From Aliivibrio sifiae (GTDB lineage Bacteria > Pseudomonadota > Gammaproteobacteria > Enterobacterales > Vibrionaceae), in the NCBI RefSeq assembly GCF_002954715.1, contig NZ_MSCP01000002.1, forward strand, positions 310,957 through 374,956: a stretch of 64,000 bases of DNA, given 5' to 3'. The translations under genes and the position numbers were made by a program. Under the pieces are notes generated by a model. The model had not been told where the DNA came from. It was given only the letters and a program-made list of their open reading frames with translations, and searched no databases. Positions 14,663 through 22,715 of this stretch are shown piece after piece. Within the stretch, counting starts at the first letter, position 1. Every line of letters starts with the position of its first letter.

Positions 14663-17215
14663 TTATTCATTATCGACTGTATTTTCGAGAGCTTCCTCTT
14701 CATACCAGAATAAATCTTTACGGCTAGCATAACGATCAGTAAATGACATGTTAGGACTTAACTCATATTTCATTGTGTTTTTGATACGTTCAAATGCGCG
14801 CTCTGCAACTTCAGGAGATGCTGTTGAATGAGGATTAATTCTGAGTTCAGCGGTGCGATAAGCTGCATCTTCAACCACTTCTCTATAACTGGAGTTAACA
14901 CTGTTAAATGGCCCAACGGCAAACATAATGTCTTCAGGTGGAATGTTTAATGTGGCAATTTCACTGAGTGATTCTTCTCGTAAAAGTGTATCGACAACTT
15001 GCCCACCGTGATTGAGTTCAATGGCATAGACGTATCCTCGTTGGTTGTCTAATGCATAATTTACGGCAACGGCTTCTTCAGTACTGGTAGAAATAACGCC
15101 GCGGATCCCTCGAGTATGATGCGCTAATTGCACATAAGAAACCGGTTCAATTTTACGATTGAATCCAGAATGGAATAATTCATCTGGTAGTCGAGCATCC
15201 CCTCTAAATACTAATGAACCTTTTACTTCAGGTTGGTAACGTTGAAGAAAGGGAACATCTAGGATCTCCCTTTGAGCTTGAACTCCTACATTATGCAGTT
15301 TTTTTGTATCAGTGAGATAAGCATAAGGATCGACTTGTTGTTCTAATTCATAGAAGTCCCTTAGTGCCTCTTGATCTCGGCCTCCAGTCATATCAGCATA
15401 GCCAGAACCGCCTAATCCAGGGTGTTCTGGAAGGTCTTCAGGTAATAAAATTTCAGAAACTTGACTGTGATTTGTTGAACCGTCTGAATTTATTTCAGTA
15501 GAAGAGACTCCATCACCACTGTTATTTCCTCCTCTAAGTCCGCCTCGTTCAAGCCATTGGGGTTCACTGGTTTCCATGTTGATAGTACGAACGACTCGGC
15601 TGTCTAAAATTAAGCGACCAGTGACAGGATCGACCTCTCGAAAATAACCAAAACCATCGGCTCTTAATAATGTATTTCGACCAGAATCAGTTAATCGAAC
15701 ACCTAATAGTTCCTCACCTGTTTGAGGGTGGTTAACGATTTTAGGCATTGATGTGAACTCGTTTAATGTTTGGGTTGGAACCCCTTCATTTAAGAGGATA
15801 CGGTTGGGCAATAAATCAACCTCTCTTTCTACAGATAGAGCAAGAGATTGTCCGTATTTTACCATTACAGGTAATACAGTGGCGGTGCCTAAAATTGCAG
15901 CATTAACTGCACTCATACGAGTACCAGCTAATCGTTCAGATAATGAATCACCAGTAACGGCTTGATTAACGCTAAGGCCAAGTTGCGTACTACTAAGAGA
16001 AAGAGTTAGTGGGATCCCCAATTCAGGAACTAAGATGTCAACGACAGGAAAGAAGACGACCAAGCTATTAGCAATAGACAGTATGTAATCTCTTTGAGAT
16101 TCGCTGTTTGACTTTATTGCGGTATCCCCATCACTTGCCATACGAGCTTTTCGTTGTTCGGTCATTCTTGCAAAAACATTGCCATGAACAGGGTGGTGTT
16201 TCATCATAAAGTAGCGCTTATCCCAATTACCATGAATAAGCTCAGTCAGCGCACTTTCTACACCTGAATATGTCACGCCATCTTGACGTAAATAAAGGCT
16301 AAAATGGCTTAGCAATGTATTTTTACTCGCAGGATCTTGTAATCGTTTATATAACGTTTTTCTTAATTGTCGCTCTGTTCTATAAGTAATGAAGGGTTGT
16401 TCATTACCAGGAATATATAACAGACCTCCTGAATTTCCTTTTTGTTCAATTACGAGAATATCCGTAGAGTCATACCCATAAATATCGAATCGATAAACAT
16501 TGATATTATTAGGGCGAACGGGTTTAAGAAGAGAAATGGCGAGTTGATAGTCACCTTGCGTTAGCAAGCCTAATTGATATTGTTGGTGAGCTGAAAAAGC
16601 AAAGCTGTCACGCATTAGTTGAGTGTAACTTTCACTATTTTTATTCCAAAATTGGGTTAATTCTGCTGTGTAAGTGGTTTGAATATCCAGATCGTAATAA
16701 GCGATGTCCCATAAATCCGATGAGAGAAGACGAACTTCATTGCGCTCATCAAAAATCTCCCCATCGGATCCTTGAGTATAAATTCCAGTATCTAGGTTGA
16801 TTGTCCCCGGAAAAGAATCTCTGAATTGATTAAAAGTATTGAGCATAACTGCTTGAGAGAGCGTGTAAGATTTATGAGGTGATTCATGGTGTGCCCAGCC
16901 ATTATAGCTACGTGAACTACTCATTGCACTTTGGAATTCATTATAAAAAACGGCATCTGGATCGATGCCAGTATGACCATGTTTTATTAACGCTGCTTTA
17001 AGTTCTCGTGATGTTACCGCAAGAGGGTCAGGGAGTGTTTTCATTAACTTTGCATAGTCATGAACAAAGTGAAGTTTCCATGCTGCATCAAAACGGTGGG
17101 AAGGAATTTCGTTGTTATTACTTGTTGGTTTTACATTCGCACTAGCCTGAAAAGAAATATAAAAAAAGGCGAATATCAGGACTAAAACTAATGTTTTAAT
17201 TATTTTTCTGTTCAT
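14663..17215 (-). CDS. Secreted toxin-like protein with C-terminal ADP-ribosyltransferase domain
   Basis: 850 residues. Residues 1-26 are a signal peptide (hydrophobic core TLVLVLIFAFFYISF, ending QASA). Residues ~40-350 resemble the dermonecrotic-toxin-type domain (DUF6543-like) of large exotoxins, for example VYRFDIYGYDS followed by GLLYIPGNEQPFITYRTE. Residues ~385-460 are hydrophobic. Residues ~665-800 match the R-S-E ADP-ribosyltransferase fold of cholera toxin A and pertussis toxin S1: FRGDARLPDEL (Arg671), STS at 709-711, and SEIATLNIPPEDI with candidate catalytic Glu762. The residue two before Glu762 is Leu, not the usual Glu or Gln. No B-subunit gene is adjacent. The family assignment is my alignment by eye, and the host target is unknown. 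Confidence 0.7.
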   Translation of the reverse strand: MNRKIIKTLVLVLIFAFFYISFQASANVKPTSNNNEIPSHRFDAAWKLHFVHDYAKLMKTLPDPLAVTSRELKAALIKHGHTGIDPDAVFYNEFQSAMSSSRSYNGWAHHESPHKSYTLSQAVMLNTFNQFRDSFPGTINLDTGIYTQGSDGEIFDERNEVRLLSSDLWDIAYYDLDIQTTYTAELTQFWNKNSESYTQLMRDSFAFSAHQQYQLGLLTQGDYQLAISLLKPVRPNNINVYRFDIYGYDSTDILVIEQKGNSGGLLYIPGNEQPFITYRTERQLRKTLYKRLQDPASKNTLLSHFSLYLRQDGVTYSGVESALTELIHGNWDKRYFMMKHHPVHGNVFARMTEQRKARMASDGDTAIKSNSESQRDYILSIANSLVVFFPVVDILVPELGIPLTLSLSSTQLGLSVNQAVTGDSLSERLAGTRMSAVNAAILGTATVLPVMVKYGQSLALSVEREVDLLPNRILLNEGVPTQTLNEFTSMPKIVNHPQTGEELLGVRLTDSGRNTLLRADGFGYFREVDPVTGRLILDSRVVRTINMETSEPQWLERGGLRGGNNSGDGVSSTEINSDGSTNHSQVSEILLPEDLPEHPGLGGSGYADMTGGRDQEALRDFYELEQQVDPYAYLTDTKKLHNVGVQAQREILDVPFLQRYQPEVKGSLVFRGDARLPDELFHSGFNRKIEPVSYVQLAHHTRGIRGVISTSTEEAVAVNYALDNQRGYVYAIELNHGGQVVDTLLREESLSEIATLNIPPEDIMFAVGPFNSVNSSYREVVEDAAYRTAELRINPHSTASPEVAERAFERIKNTMKYELSPNMSFTDRYASRKDLFWYEEEALENTVDNE

Positions 17216-17240
17216 AGATTAACCTTGTTATTTTTTGGTT

Positions 17241-17280
17241 ATCTCGCCCTGAAATAGATGTTCATATTTTAGAGCGAGAT
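17241..17280. other. Inverted repeat between the 44-residue peptide gene and the toxin-like gene
   Basis: ATCTCGCCCT (17241-17250) pairs with AGAGCGAGAT (17271-17280) with one mismatch and a 20-base loop. It lies within the 86-base gap of the presumed operon and lacks a T-run. It may be an mRNA-processing or attenuating structure rather than a full terminator. Confidence 0.45.
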
Positions 17281-17301
17281 AAATTTATTTTGATTAAAAC
17301 C

Positions 17302-17436
17302 TTAGAAGCAAGACACTGGGTTTAAAAAACATTGTTGATAGACAATATCTGTATCATCAGGGTCGCCGTCGTTTGCCGATACATGTGGAGCGAGTGATGT
17401 GGTAAAAATAAAGAAAGTAAAAAGTAATTTTTTCAT
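17302..17436 (-). CDS. 44-residue exported peptide, function unknown
   Basis: The translation begins MKKLLFTFFIFTTSLAPHVS and ends CFLNPVSCF. Residues 1-21 are a textbook signal peptide (KK, hydrophobic core, VSA cleavage site). The mature part is about 23 residues, with an acidic DGDPDDTD stretch followed by two Cys six residues apart, suited to one disulfide. A ribosome site AAAGGATAAT lies upstream of the ATG. It sits 86 bases before the toxin-like gene and about 100 bases after the 180-residue exported protein, all on the same strand. I do not recognise a family. It could be a cofactor, immunity peptide or small effector. Confidence 0.6.
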   Translation of the reverse strand: MKKLLFTFFIFTTSLAPHVSANDGDPDDTDIVYQQCFLNPVSCF

Positions 17437-17537
17437 GGGTATTATCCTTTTATTCGTAGTGAGCAAGCATAAGGTTTATGTTGTAGAAATAGTTATTATT
17501 TATTTTTAATATATTGTTATTTAAGTTTTTTATTTAC

Positions 17538-18080
17538 TTAATTAGTTTCGGTACTTTCGTCACCTAGAATACAAAATACTTTAGCTTCCCCTAAAGAGGG
17601 CGCTAGTGTAATAAGATCTGAACGCCATCCTGTCGCATCAACTAAAGCTAAGTTTGCAACTAACTTATCATCTTCATTTTTAGCGATTGAGACTAGTGTT
17701 GTTGGGTTATAGTGCGAAATTGAATCATGAAAGTAAAAAGGAAGAGAGATGGTTTGATGCCTTCCATTTAATTCAAAAGTTGATTGAATTTGAGGGTCGT
17801 TAGAATCAGCGAATCCAAAGGTTTCTCTAAGAAAAGTATAAAGTTTCGGGCGATCATATTCATTCTTAAAAGCTTCACTAAAAGCGATTAAGTCAGAGAT
17901 TTTTGGAGGTCGAGAGCCTGTGAGTTTTTCATTACAAACGAGATCTAAATGAGCCCAATAAGGGTCTTCGCTTGAGTCGAGTTTTATTTCTTTCCATCTT
18001 TCAGATTCAAATATGCTCTCATTAGCAAAACTAGAAAATGAAGAGGTGATTAAGATGGCTGATAGTAGTAATCGTTTCAT
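17538..18080 (-). CDS. Exported 180-residue protein, function unknown
   Basis: The N-terminus is a clear signal peptide (MKRLLLSAILITSSFSSFA, cleavage after about residue 19). The mature part is roughly 160 residues and has two Cys: one in DLVCNEK near residue 49 and one in VFCILGD near residue 171, probably disulfide-bonded. The rest is polar with no repeats, membrane segments or motif I recognise. It is first in the same-strand series that leads to the 44-residue peptide and the ART-domain protein. That makes a role as chaperone, immunity or accessory factor for that toxin-like protein a reasonable guess only. Confidence 0.7.
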   Translation of the reverse strand: MKRLLLSAILITSSFSSFANESIFESERWKEIKLDSSEDPYWAHLDLVCNEKLTGSRPPKISDLIAFSEAFKNEYDRPKLYTFLRETFGFADSNDPQIQSTFELNGRHQTISLPFYFHDSISHYNPTTLVSIAKNEDDKLVANLALVDATGWRSDLITLAPSLGEAKVFCILGDESTETN

Positions 18081-18101
18081 ATATATCCTTATTTAATATT
18101 T

Positions 18102-18117
18102 TTGGGAATGATCCCAA
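18102..18117. promoter_or_regulatory. Inverted repeat upstream of the 180-residue exported protein
   Basis: TTGGGA-ATGA-TCCCAA is a perfect 6-base inverted repeat with a 4-base centre. It sits about 22 bases upstream of the start codon, in the probable 5' leader or operator position of the toxin-like locus. Confidence 0.4.
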
Positions 18118-18357
18118 TGAGAATGTATATCATTTGTTTGTTTGTTGCTATAGGTAAATGTCGTAATTTTGTGTGAGATATTGACTATATGAATGGATTT
18201 TATTGAGTAATTTTATAAAAAATGCAAACTTCATTAAAATAAATTATGTTTATTTACAGCATCTTACTGATATTTTTTTTAGGTTAGTTCTCCGTTCATA
18301 TTCGATTTAGAAATGGAGTGATAAAGTGAATATTCATTTATAAAAGAGAGTCATATT

Positions 18358-18552
18358 ATGAAACAGCTATTAACTACTATCGTTGCTTTATTCGTTGGTT
18401 TTTTTGTATTGGTTTCGAGCTTATTTTTTGCTATTGGATTTAGTATTGTTGGCTTTTTTATGTCAAAAGCGTACGGTAAAAAAGCAGAGCAAGTAATGGA
18501 TAGAGAAGCAAGAATCATCGAAGGTGAGTATTCTGATGTGACGAATTCTTAA
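18358..18552 (+). CDS. Small membrane protein, function unknown
   Basis: 64 residues. A long hydrophobic stretch at residues 5-36 can form one or two membrane segments. A charged cytoplasmic tail follows (KAYGKKAEQVMDREARIIEGEYSDV). The ribosome site AAGAGAG lies upstream of the ATG. The same strand carries the MscS-like gene 130 bases on, so they could share a promoter. No family is recognised beyond the IIEGEY-type tail seen in other small Vibrio membrane proteins. Confidence 0.65.
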   Translation: MKQLLTTIVALFVGFFVLVSSLFFAIGFSIVGFFMSKAYGKKAEQVMDREARIIEGEYSDVTNS

Positions 18553-18688
18553 TCACTTACGTTGAATTCGTTGTAGTTTAGTGAATCAAGTTCGAGGAAA
18601 TAGAGCGAGAGGGGTGAAATTATCGCTTACCTATGGGATATTTACTGCTGATATTAAGTAATGCAGTAATAATTTAAAAGAGGTGAGC

Positions 18689-19534
18689 GTGGAGAGACTG
18701 TTATTAGTCATAGATTTCTTATTAGCACATAAGATGATTTTTAGTGTGCTGATTATCAGCTTTATTTTTCTACTACGTCATTTCATGGTGAAGCATATCC
18801 GAGGAGATATTGCGTTTTTAACCGAAGAGCAGCGTAAGTGGATTTCTCGAACTAAAAATGGGTCGTTTAGCTTCCTTCTTATTATTTTATTTATTCTCTG
18901 GCAATCAGAGATAAATGAATTTGCTCTATCTGTAACGGCGATTGCCGTGGCGATTGTAGTAGCATCAAAAGAAATCATTCTTTGTTTTACTGGATCAATA
19001 CAACGTGCAAGTTCTCGTTCATTTCGTATCGGTGATTGGATTGAAGTTGGTTCCTTGTGTGGTGAAGTGATTGAGCACAATATGATGGCAACTGTGATTC
19101 AAGAAATTGATTTACACCATGGGCAATACGATTACACCGGAAAAACAGCAACCTTACCTAATAGTATGTTCTTTACATACCCAGTCAAAAATCTTAATTT
19201 CATGAAGCGTTATGTTTATCATAACTTTTCTATTTGCGTTAAAGAATTTGTAAATCTATACCCAATGATCCCTGACTTATTACATAAAATTGATACACAT
19301 TGTGAAGATTTTATTGATGTCGCTAGACGCTATAATAGCGTGATAGAAAAACATGCAGGGGTCGATTTACCAGGTTCTGAGCCTCATATCCACATAACGA
19401 CAACGTCACTGGGGGATCAAAAAGTGCATTACATGATTTTTTGCCCAACAGAAAAAGCATCTCATTTAGAGCAACTTATTCGCCAAGATTTTATGGTGAT
19501 GTATGAAGAGAAGTTTCCTCAGAAAGAGGGTTAA
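18689..19534 (+). CDS. MscS-family mechanosensitive ion channel (small)
   Basis: About 281 residues. Two to three N-terminal membrane segments are followed by the MscS pore/beta domain: VTAIAVAIVVASKEIILCFTG (pore helix region), then FRIGDWIEVGSLCGEVIEHNMMATVIQE, and TATLPNSMFFTYPVKNLNF (quoted in overlapping pieces). The family opens under membrane tension to release solutes in hypo-osmotic shock. I chose GTG 18689 because the GAGG ribosome site at 18680-18683 would overlap the in-frame GTG at 18683. The last ~100 residues are a cytoplasmic alpha/beta region. Confidence 0.85.
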   Translation: MERLLLVIDFLLAHKMIFSVLIISFIFLLRHFMVKHIRGDIAFLTEEQRKWISRTKNGSFSFLLIILFILWQSEINEFALSVTAIAVAIVVASKEIILCFTGSIQRASSRSFRIGDWIEVGSLCGEVIEHNMMATVIQEIDLHHGQYDYTGKTATLPNSMFFTYPVKNLNFMKRYVYHNFSICVKEFVNLYPMIPDLLHKIDTHCEDFIDVARRYNSVIEKHAGVDLPGSEPHIHITTTSLGDQKVHYMIFCPTEKASHLEQLIRQDFMVMYEEKFPQKEG

Positions 19535-19575
19535 GTAACGTTTTTGTTATAGAGACAGGATTGAATTTTTTATGT

Positions 19576-19609
19576 GAGCGCGATTTATTTAAGTCGCGCT
19601 CATTTTTTA
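19576..19609 (+). terminator. Terminator between the MscS-like gene and luxR
   Basis: GAGCGCGA / TCGCGCTC forms a strong 8-base GC stem with a 10-base loop and a following run of six T. It separates the convergent channel gene and luxR. Confidence 0.85.
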
Positions 19610-19626
19610 TTCGTGTATAAAAGTGA

Positions 19627-20370
19627 TTAATATGAAGGATTGATAGCGCCAGTTAAGATGGCTTTTGATACGCTTTGACAGCGATTGTTCGTACCTAACT
19701 TAGTTTGTGAATTGGTGAGATGAAATGTAACTGTGCGTTCAGCACAACCTAGAATTTTAGATATTTCCCATGAGCTTTTCCCTTCACAAGCCCATGATAA
19801 GCATTCTTTCTCTCGCTTTGTTAAATAGGTACTTGATGTTGGTTCATTTTGATTAATTCTATGATAGCTGTCTAACAAGGCTGGAATAATAGGTGGAATA
19901 TTCATGCAAGCATTAGAATAGACATAATCTATATTCTTTCCTTTATTTGAATGAGCAAAGCTTATCATGCCAAACCCCCCATTTATGGTATGAATAGGAA
20001 AACTAAATCCTGAATGTAACCCTGAGGTCTTCGCCTCTTTAATTACATTTGGTTTACTTTTTTTTTGTGTTTTTTTATCAAAGATATGCCATGAAATTGG
20101 TGAATGATTAGAAAGGCAGTAATCGACGATAGGGTCATACTTAATTAAATTTTCTTCGTCATAATAGTCACGCCACTGTTTTGGGTAGTTGTCTAATATT
20201 AATACATCAGATTTGATCATAGATTTTGGGTTTATAATAGCGAAAAGATAATATTCGCAATGGATCATATCTGTAAGTTTTTCTAAATTATTATCTATAT
20301 CCTGATATTTTTGAGATGTTTGAATATTATTAACCAATTCAAGTGTTGAATTCATATTCTCAATGTTCAT
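19627..20370 (-). CDS. luxR: LuxR, acyl-homoserine-lactone-dependent activator of lux
   Basis: 247 residues (the V. fischeri protein has 250). The N-terminal autoinducer-binding domain keeps the signal-contacting residues Trp66, Tyr70, Asp79 and Trp94 at exactly the family positions. The C-terminal GerE-type helix-turn-helix runs from TKREKECLSWACEGKSSWEI through ERTVTFHL near residues 183-230. The linker and first 35 residues differ most from the V. fischeri protein I remember. With 3-oxo-C6-type signal it should bind the lux box at 20532-20551 and activate luxICDABEG. It is divergent from luxI with a 229-base shared control region. Confidence 0.97.
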   Translation of the reverse strand: MNIENMNSTLELVNNIQTSQKYQDIDNNLEKLTDMIHCEYYLFAIINPKSMIKSDVLILDNYPKQWRDYYDEENLIKYDPIVDYCLSNHSPISWHIFDKKTQKKSKPNVIKEAKTSGLHSGFSFPIHTINGGFGMISFAHSNKGKNIDYVYSNACMNIPPIIPALLDSYHRINQNEPTSSTYLTKREKECLSWACEGKSSWEISKILGCAERTVTFHLTNSQTKLGTNNRCQSVSKAILTGAINPSY

Positions 20371-20477
20371 CCCCTATTGAGCCTGATTAAAGTTTATTAT
20401 TTGTTACTTTTATAATTATATTTTTGCGTGTTATATATCATTAAAACAGGTACTTAATGATAAATGCTTTCGATAAA

Positions 20478-20493
20478 TATAGCTTATGTCACA
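20478..20493. promoter_or_regulatory. Candidate CRP-binding site in the luxR-luxI control region
   Basis: TATAG-CTTATG-TCACA has one perfect half (TCACA) and a weak other half compared with TGTGA-N6-TCACA. CRP activation of luxR from this intergenic position is established in V. fischeri. Only the location and one half-site support the call here. Confidence 0.4.
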
Positions 20494-20531
20494 CAATATC
20501 GATAAGTGTAAATGTAGATTTAATGTTAAGT

Positions 20532-20551
20532 CCCTGTAGGATTGTACAGGT
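20532..20551. promoter_or_regulatory. lux box (LuxR-binding site) of the luxI promoter
   Basis: CCCTGTAGGATTGTACAGGT differs at only two positions from the V. fischeri lux box ACCTGTAGGATCGTACAGGT. Its centre is about 34 bases upstream of the start of the -10 box TATAGT at 20573-20578. That fits the usual LuxR position at -42.5 in place of a -35 element. Confidence 0.95.
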
Positions 20552-20572
20552 TTACGAATAAAATTGGATTGT

Positions 20573-20578
20573 TATAGT
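20573..20578 (+). promoter_or_regulatory. -10 box of the luxI promoter
   Basis: TATAGT is correctly spaced from the lux box and places the transcript start near 20584-20586. This gives a short leader before the luxI ATG at 20600. Confidence 0.75.
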
Positions 20579-20599
20579 GACGAAAACAAAGGAGCTACG

Positions 20600-21181
20600 A
20601 TGACTATAATGATTAAAAAAGCAGAGTTTACTACAATCCCAAAGAATGAGTACTTAGGGATATTAAGTCTTCGCTATCAAGTGTTTAAGAAAAGATTACA
20701 GTGGGATTTAAAGTCTGAAAATGATTTAGAATCAGATCAATATGACAATGATTCAGCAGAATATATTTATGCGTGTGATGATACCAGAAACGTCAATGGG
20801 TGTTGGCGATTATTGCCGACAACTGGTGACTATATGTTAAAAACGGTATTTCCTGAATTACTTGGTCATCATAAGGCACCAAGTGACCCAAGAGTGGTGG
20901 AGTTAAGTCGTTTTGCTGTAGGGAAACACAGTTCAAAAATGCATGATTCTGCTAGCGAAATAACCATGAAATTATTTGAAGCGATATATTTCCATGCAAT
21001 TAAAAATGACATAAAAGAGTACGTAACGGTCACATCAACTGCGATTGAGCGATTTTTAAAGCGCATAAATATTCCTTGTGAGCGAATTGGAGATCAACAA
21101 GTTCATTTATTAGGCGAAACTAAATCTGTCGTATTATCAATGCCAATTAATAATATGTTTAGAGAAGCAATAGCAAGTTGA
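20600..21181 (+). CDS. luxI: LuxI, acyl-homoserine-lactone synthase
   Basis: 193 residues, identical in length to V. fischeri LuxI. It makes N-3-oxohexanoyl-homoserine lactone (by family knowledge) from S-adenosylmethionine and acyl-ACP. The conserved residues are present: Arg25, Phe29, Trp35, Asp46, Asp49, Arg70, Glu101 and Arg104. An in-frame ATG at 20564 would lie upstream of the -10 box and so cannot be on the main transcript. ATG 20600 has AAAGGAG at an ideal distance and starts MTIMIKK as in V. fischeri. It is the first gene of luxICDABEG and gives positive feedback through LuxR. Confidence 0.97.
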   Translation: MTIMIKKAEFTTIPKNEYLGILSLRYQVFKKRLQWDLKSENDLESDQYDNDSAEYIYACDDTRNVNGCWRLLPTTGDYMLKTVFPELLGHHKAPSDPRVVELSRFAVGKHSSKMHDSASEITMKLFEAIYFHAIKNDIKEYVTVTSTAIERFLKRINIPCERIGDQQVHLLGETKSVVLSMPINNMFREAIAS

Positions 21182-21263
21182 TATATAACTATTAAAAATA
21201 TAATTATCTAACAATATTATCACATCGTTGGTTGGCTATTTAATGATTGTGTATAGGATTATA

Positions 21264-22700
21264 ATGAAAAAATATATCCCAATGATAATCTCTGGAATAA
21301 TAAAAGAGAATTCAAATACATATGCTAGGGAGGTATTATTAAATAATAATACCTTATTTATTGCAATTCCTGATGAGACAAATATAGAACTTGCTATAAA
21401 TAATGACGTAAAGAATAAATTGACATTAAATCAGATTATTAATTTTTTATACACGGTTGGACAACGGTGGAAAAGTGAAGAATACACACGTCGTCGAGCT
21501 TATATTCGAGATTTAGAGAAATTTCTTGGCTATTCAAGAGAAATGGCAAAGCTAGAGGCGAATTGGATTGCAATGCTGTTGTGCTCAAAAAGCGCACTGT
21601 ATGACATTGTAAAAAACGATTTAGGTTCGCAACATATTACTGATGAGTGGTTACCTCAGGGAGATTGCTATGTAAAAGCGTTGCCTAAAGGAAAATCGGT
21701 ACATTTATTGGCTGGTAATGTGCCTTTATCGGGCGTTACCTCTATTCTCCGAGCTATTTTAACTAAGAATCAATGCATTATTAAAACTCCAGCAGCCGAT
21801 CCATTTACCGCAAATGCATTAGTTTCTAGTTTTATTGATGTTAATGCCGAACACCCAATAACAAGGTCGATGTCGGTCATGTATTGGTCACATAATGAAG
21901 ACATGACTTTACCGCAAAGGGTCATGGATAATGCTGACGTGGTGGTAGCATGGGGCGGCGAAGAGGCAATTAAGTGGGCGGTTAATCATACACCTCCTCA
22001 TGTGAATATTTTAAAGTTCGGACCTAAGAAGAGTCTCACTATTGTTGATAACCCGGAAGATCTTACTCAGTCGGCGATTGGTGCTGCTCATGATATTTGT
22101 TTTTATGATCAACAAGCCTGTTTTTCAACGCAAAATATTTATTACATTGGCGATAGGTTAAACGAGTTCATTAATGAGCTTGAGAAACAATTAATGCTAT
22201 ACGCTCGAATTTTACCGAAAGGCGACCAAAGCTTCGATGAAAAAGCGGCATTCAGTTTAACAGAGAAAGAATGTTTATTTTCAGGCTATCAAGTGAGAAA
22301 AGGAGAAAATCAAAGCTGGTTAATAATCGAATCACCGTTAAACAGTTTTAATAATCAACCTCTATCCCGTTCTGTTTATATCCATCAAATTTATAACATC
22401 TCAGATGTATTCCCTTTTATTAATAAAAATACGACTCAAACCGTTTCTATCACACCATGGGACTCTTCATTTAAATATAGAGATCAACTAGCAGAATGTG
22501 GTGCTGAACGAATCGTTGAATCAGGTATGAATAATATATTTCGTGTTGGGGGATCGCATGACGGTATGCGACCACTTCAACACCTCGTTAATTATATTTC
22601 ACAAGAAAGGCCCTCTAGCTATACCACCAAGGATGTTGCAGTAGAAATAGAACAAACCCGTTATTTAGAAGAAGACAAATTTCTTGTTTTTGTTCCATAA
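21264..22700 (+). CDS. luxC: LuxC, acyl-CoA/fatty-acyl reductase
   Basis: 478 residues. It reduces the acyl group received from LuxE to the long-chain aldehyde that luciferase uses. The fatty-acid reductase complex is LuxCDE. The active-site Cys286 lies in DQQACFSTQ, and the aldehyde-dehydrogenase-like nucleotide-binding part is around residues 145-260. A longer frame opens at 21228, but [11 protein letters not shown] at 21264 corresponds to the V. fischeri start (MNKCIPMIING). The spacer after luxI is 82 bases and the ribosome site is weak (AGG). Confidence 0.96.
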   Translation: MKKYIPMIISGIIKENSNTYAREVLLNNNTLFIAIPDETNIELAINNDVKNKLTLNQIINFLYTVGQRWKSEEYTRRRAYIRDLEKFLGYSREMAKLEANWIAMLLCSKSALYDIVKNDLGSQHITDEWLPQGDCYVKALPKGKSVHLLAGNVPLSGVTSILRAILTKNQCIIKTPAADPFTANALVSSFIDVNAEHPITRSMSVMYWSHNEDMTLPQRVMDNADVVVAWGGEEAIKWAVNHTPPHVNILKFGPKKSLTIVDNPEDLTQSAIGAAHDICFYDQQACFSTQNIYYIGDRLNEFINELEKQLMLYARILPKGDQSFDEKAAFSLTEKECLFSGYQVRKGENQSWLIIESPLNSFNNQPLSRSVYIHQIYNISDVFPFINKNTTQTVSITPWDSSFKYRDQLAECGAERIVESGMNNIFRVGGSHDGMRPLQHLVNYISQERPSSYTTKDVAVEIEQTRYLEEDKFLVFVP

Positions 22701-22715
22701 CCAAAAGGATATTAC

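Noticed and set aside
14663-18080. A B-subunit gene for an AB5-type toxin
   Set aside because: Neither exported neighbour has the length, Cys pattern or sequence of CtxB or LT-B; the 180-residue protein is too large and the 44-residue peptide too small.
20564-20599. Extended N-terminus of LuxI
   Set aside because: The upstream ATG lies before the -10 box and lacks a ribosome site; the family start is at 20600.
21228-21263. Extended N-terminus of LuxC
   Set aside because: The shorter start at 21264 matches known LuxC N-termini. The extra residues have no counterpart.
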